Shown here: one piece after another, positions 61,556 through 64,000 of the stretch
Layout of the letters: every line of letters starts with the position of its first letter
Position numbering within the stretch: the stretch's first letter is position 1
Source of the DNA: Phlyctochytrium arcticum
Taxonomy: Eukaryota; Chytridiomycota; Chytridiomycetes; Chytridiales; Chytridiaceae
Reading direction: 5' to 3'
Assembly (NCBI GenBank): GCA_025602905.1
Contig: JAHLKI010000005.1
Location: 1,380,035 to 1,444,034, forward strand
Length of the DNA: 64,000 bases
The notes under the pieces: model-generated
What the model was told of the DNA's origin: nothing
Databases searched by the model: none
What the model saw: only the letters and a program-made list of their open reading frames with translations
Position numbers and translations under genes: made by a program

Positions 61556-64000
61556 TGCGCCTGCGGGGATAAAGCTCTGGTTTATTTTTTGTTAGAGACG
61601 GGAAATGGTATGGAAACAGGCAGGGTACAATATGTAGCAGCAGAAAGTAACAGTTGTTGGCATTGGAGTAGATATTTTAGGCAATAATAAATGTGTCCAT
61701 GACAGAACGTTACCCTGGGCGGGACAGGAAAACAAGTCCAAGAAAAAGTCATGCCAGAGTGGACATGGGATGTTAAAAAGGGAAAGGTCATACAAGAGAG
61801 GACATGAAATGTTAAGAAGGGAAAGGTCATGCAAGAGAGGACATGAGATGTTAAGAAGGGAAAGGTCATGCAAAAGAGGACATATTATGTTAAGAAGGGA
61901 AAGGGCTAAATGTTACAAGTAAGGGAATCTCGCAAGATATGGAAGGTAAGCAAGAACATGTCAAGACATGGGAGCGGCAGGATATGAGGGGACGAAGAGG
62001 TCCAGAGTGATAGATAGTGACGATTCGCAGGCCAGAGTATTTTATGCAGCGGTCGGAGAGAATGGCACGGTCAGGCAAGAGGTTGCAACGGCCTAGCAGG
62101 GGCTATTGAAGATGTAAGTCTCATCATAAGTAGAGATACAATAAATAGTTAAATAGTTGCAACGTGCATAAGTAGGAGAGAAACAGAAAGAGAAAGATAG
62201 AAAGCTGCTTCTTATAAATGTAAGAGGTAGTTATTGCACGACAGAAGTACCATAGATAGTTTGCAGATAGATTGGTGGCAAATTCTCTAATTAGAACGGT
62301 ACTATTGCTGGCCAGGTGTGCAATGGAAAATTCCGCAGTGATAGTAGGACATGAATGCCATTGAATGCAAATAAACAGTTAAATGTAAGTGGTGGTTGGT
62401 GCACTCCAGCAATGCAATTGACAGTGAAATGGTAGCTAATGCCTCCCAGGCGTAAGGAAATAGTAAGACAGAGCTGGAAAGAAAGAAATCAAATGGCAGG
62501 CTCTTGTATTCAAACGGTAGCGAATGGCCACCAGGTGTGCAACGGCAGCGATGGAAAGAAATAAAATGGCAACCTCGTAGATTTAAAGTTTATGGGGATG
62601 GTGATATAGAGTGATATTTAAATGTAAATGTAGGAAGGAGAACGGAGCTGAGAGAAGATAGCCCAAGCTACTTAGACATTTGGTAGCAGGTGAAGAGAGA
62701 TGTAGGTAGAAGAAAGAAGATCGAGTTCAGCAGACTCTTCGGGTAATAAGCACAGGATAAAGAGAGAAATAGAGAAATAGAGAGAGGGGAGAGTGAAGAA
62801 ATATTAGGCAGGACTATAGTCAGTCAGAGAAGGAAATACTGGCACTTGTCAGAGGCTAAGTCATTATTGCACGCTATGGAGAGTTCAAAAGTTATAGCCA
62901 GAGATGGAAAGAAATACAACAGCTTGTTTGATTCAAACAGTAGCGAATGTACGCCAGTCTGCAATGAAACGCTCAAAAAGTATAGGCAGCGATGGGGCAG
63001 CTTGTTAGATTTACAAGGTAGCATACGCTAGGCGTGCAATGGAGAATTCAAACGATATACTAAGACAGAGACGGAAAGAAATAAAAAAATAGTTAGCAGC
63101 TTCTTAGATTGAAACGTTATTTAATACACGGCAGCGTGCAGTGGAAGCTCAAAAGGTATAGGCAGAAACGGAAGGAAATAAAACGATATCTTGTAACCTG
63201 CTAGGATCAAGTGGTAACTAATGCATGCCAGGCGTGCAATGAAGAAATCAAAAGTTATCGTAAGACGGAGATGGAAAGAACTAAACCGCTAACTCGCAGC
63301 CAGCGCCATTCAAACAAGAAATCAAAAGTTATGGTAAGATAGAGACGGAAAGAAATAAAACGATACTTAGCAGCTTGTTAGATTGAAATGGTACCCAGGT
63401 TGCAATGAAAACCTCAAATGACATAGGCTGAGATGGAAAGAAATCAGCTTGTTATATTCAAACAGTAGCGAATGCACGCCAGCCTGCAAGGTATAGGCAT
63501 AGCACTTGTTGTGTTCAAACAGCAGCGAATGCACGCCTGCCTGCAAGGTATAGGCAGAGATGGAAAGAAATAAAGCGATAGTTGGAAGCCTGTCGGTAGC
63601 ATACGCAAGGCGTGAGATGGGAAGCTCAAAAGTTATAGTAAGACAGAGATAGAAAGAACTAAAACGATAGCTGGTAACCTGCTGAGCTTCATGGTAGCTA
63701 CCGCAGGCCAGCTGTGCAATGGAGAGATCAAAAGTTATAGTAATGCAGAGATTGAATGAAATAAAATGATAGGTGGCAGCTTGTCAGAAGTAAATGGCAG
63801 CTGCCAGCTATGCGCCAGGAGTGTAAAAGTAGTCTTCGGGATGCAGGTGGAGACCAATCGAACGCCAGTTCATGCACGCTCGGCGTGTAATAGAGGGTTC
63901 AATACTTATGGTAAGACAGAGCCGTAAGAAATAAAAATATAGACTGCAACCTTGTGATAGTGCATGAACCATCCCATAGTATATACTATGGGATGGTTCA
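61556..64000 (+). repeat. Dispersed repeat family, copy B, with degenerate tandem units
   Basis: Begins like copy A (GCGCCTGCGGGGATAAAGCT). 61748-61906 holds about four tandem copies of a 39-nt unit (GTCATGCAAGAGAGGACATG plus AGATGTTAAGAAGGGAAAG), of which copy A has only one. From about 62100 to the end, a loose unit of roughly 100-130 nt recurs many times, built from TTAGATTCAAACGGTAGC, GCAATGGAAAGCTCAAAAG, TTATAGTAAGACAGAG and ATGGAAAGAAATAAAACGAT. No coding sequence recognised. A decayed element or subtelomere-like array are both possible. Confidence 0.65.
63965..64000. repeat. 36-nt perfect palindrome at the window edge
   Basis: TGAACCATCCCATAGTAT followed directly by its exact reverse complement ATACTATGGGATGGTTCA, with no spacer, centred between 63982 and 63983. 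It reaches the last base of the window, so it may be longer. Confidence 0.9.

Noticed and set aside
61582..61873. Open frames with a 13-residue repeat (MTFPFLTSHVLSC)
   Set aside because: They simply reflect the 39-nt tandem repeat; two frames are open at once and neither has start context or homology.

Overview
This is a nuclear segment of a fungus, most likely an early-diverging (chytrid-like) lineage. Seen in the sequence: many short spliceosomal introns (about 50-136 nt, GTATGT/GTAAGT-type donors, CTAAC/CTAAT branch points) and eukaryotic gene families throughout. Established knowledge: velvet-domain regulators are fungal, Rsr1/Rap-type GTPases ending in CTIL are typical of fungi, and expanded secreted S41 proteases are known in chytrids. 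Inference: the combination of velvet, a RalGAP-alpha orthologue, Tudor-SN and an S41 expansion fits a chytrid better than a dikaryan; no species is assigned.

Layout. 1-607: 3' end of a RING-H2 gene. 608-3094: repeats. 3095-4860 (-): universal stress protein gene whose 428-nt intron carries an array of hairpins. 5-8 kb: intergenic with possible unresolved minus-strand exons. 7954-14134: two S41 protease copies head to head (copy 1 on -, copy 2 on +), both disrupted and sharing an exactly identical 604-nt block. 14.1-16.6 kb: repeat debris and an unrecognised gene with 27-nt repeats. 16687-19658 (-): Tudor-SN (SND1). 20157-21685 (-): GB1/RHD3-like large GTPase. 23263-24139 (-): Rsr1/Rap1 small GTPase. 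26235-34587 (+): a 25-exon RalGAP-alpha gene. 36852-39196 (+): prolyl oligopeptidase with a signal peptide. 39739-42292 (-): CAMK-like kinase with a KA1 tail. 44975-56342 (+): three tandem S41 copies (3 and 4 intact, 5 frameshifted). 57607-59496 (-): velvet protein with a long Pro/His/Tyr-rich tail. 59.5-64 kb: degenerate repeats ending in a 36-nt perfect palindrome.

Themes. (1) A secreted-protease locus: five S41 genes plus a secreted prolyl oligopeptidase within 50 kb, with shared upstream modules and one copy of a bipartite repeat motif downstream of each S41 gene. (2) A small-GTPase pair: Rsr1/Rap and, 2.1 kb away, a RapGAP-domain RalGAP-alpha subunit. (3) Repeats of several kinds: a 155-nt foldback MITE with TA flanks, a dispersed repeat family at both ends of the window and at 15 kb, and the intronic hairpin array.

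Exon coordinates were worked out by hand from reading frame and splice-site consensus; where a join could not be resolved this is stated.
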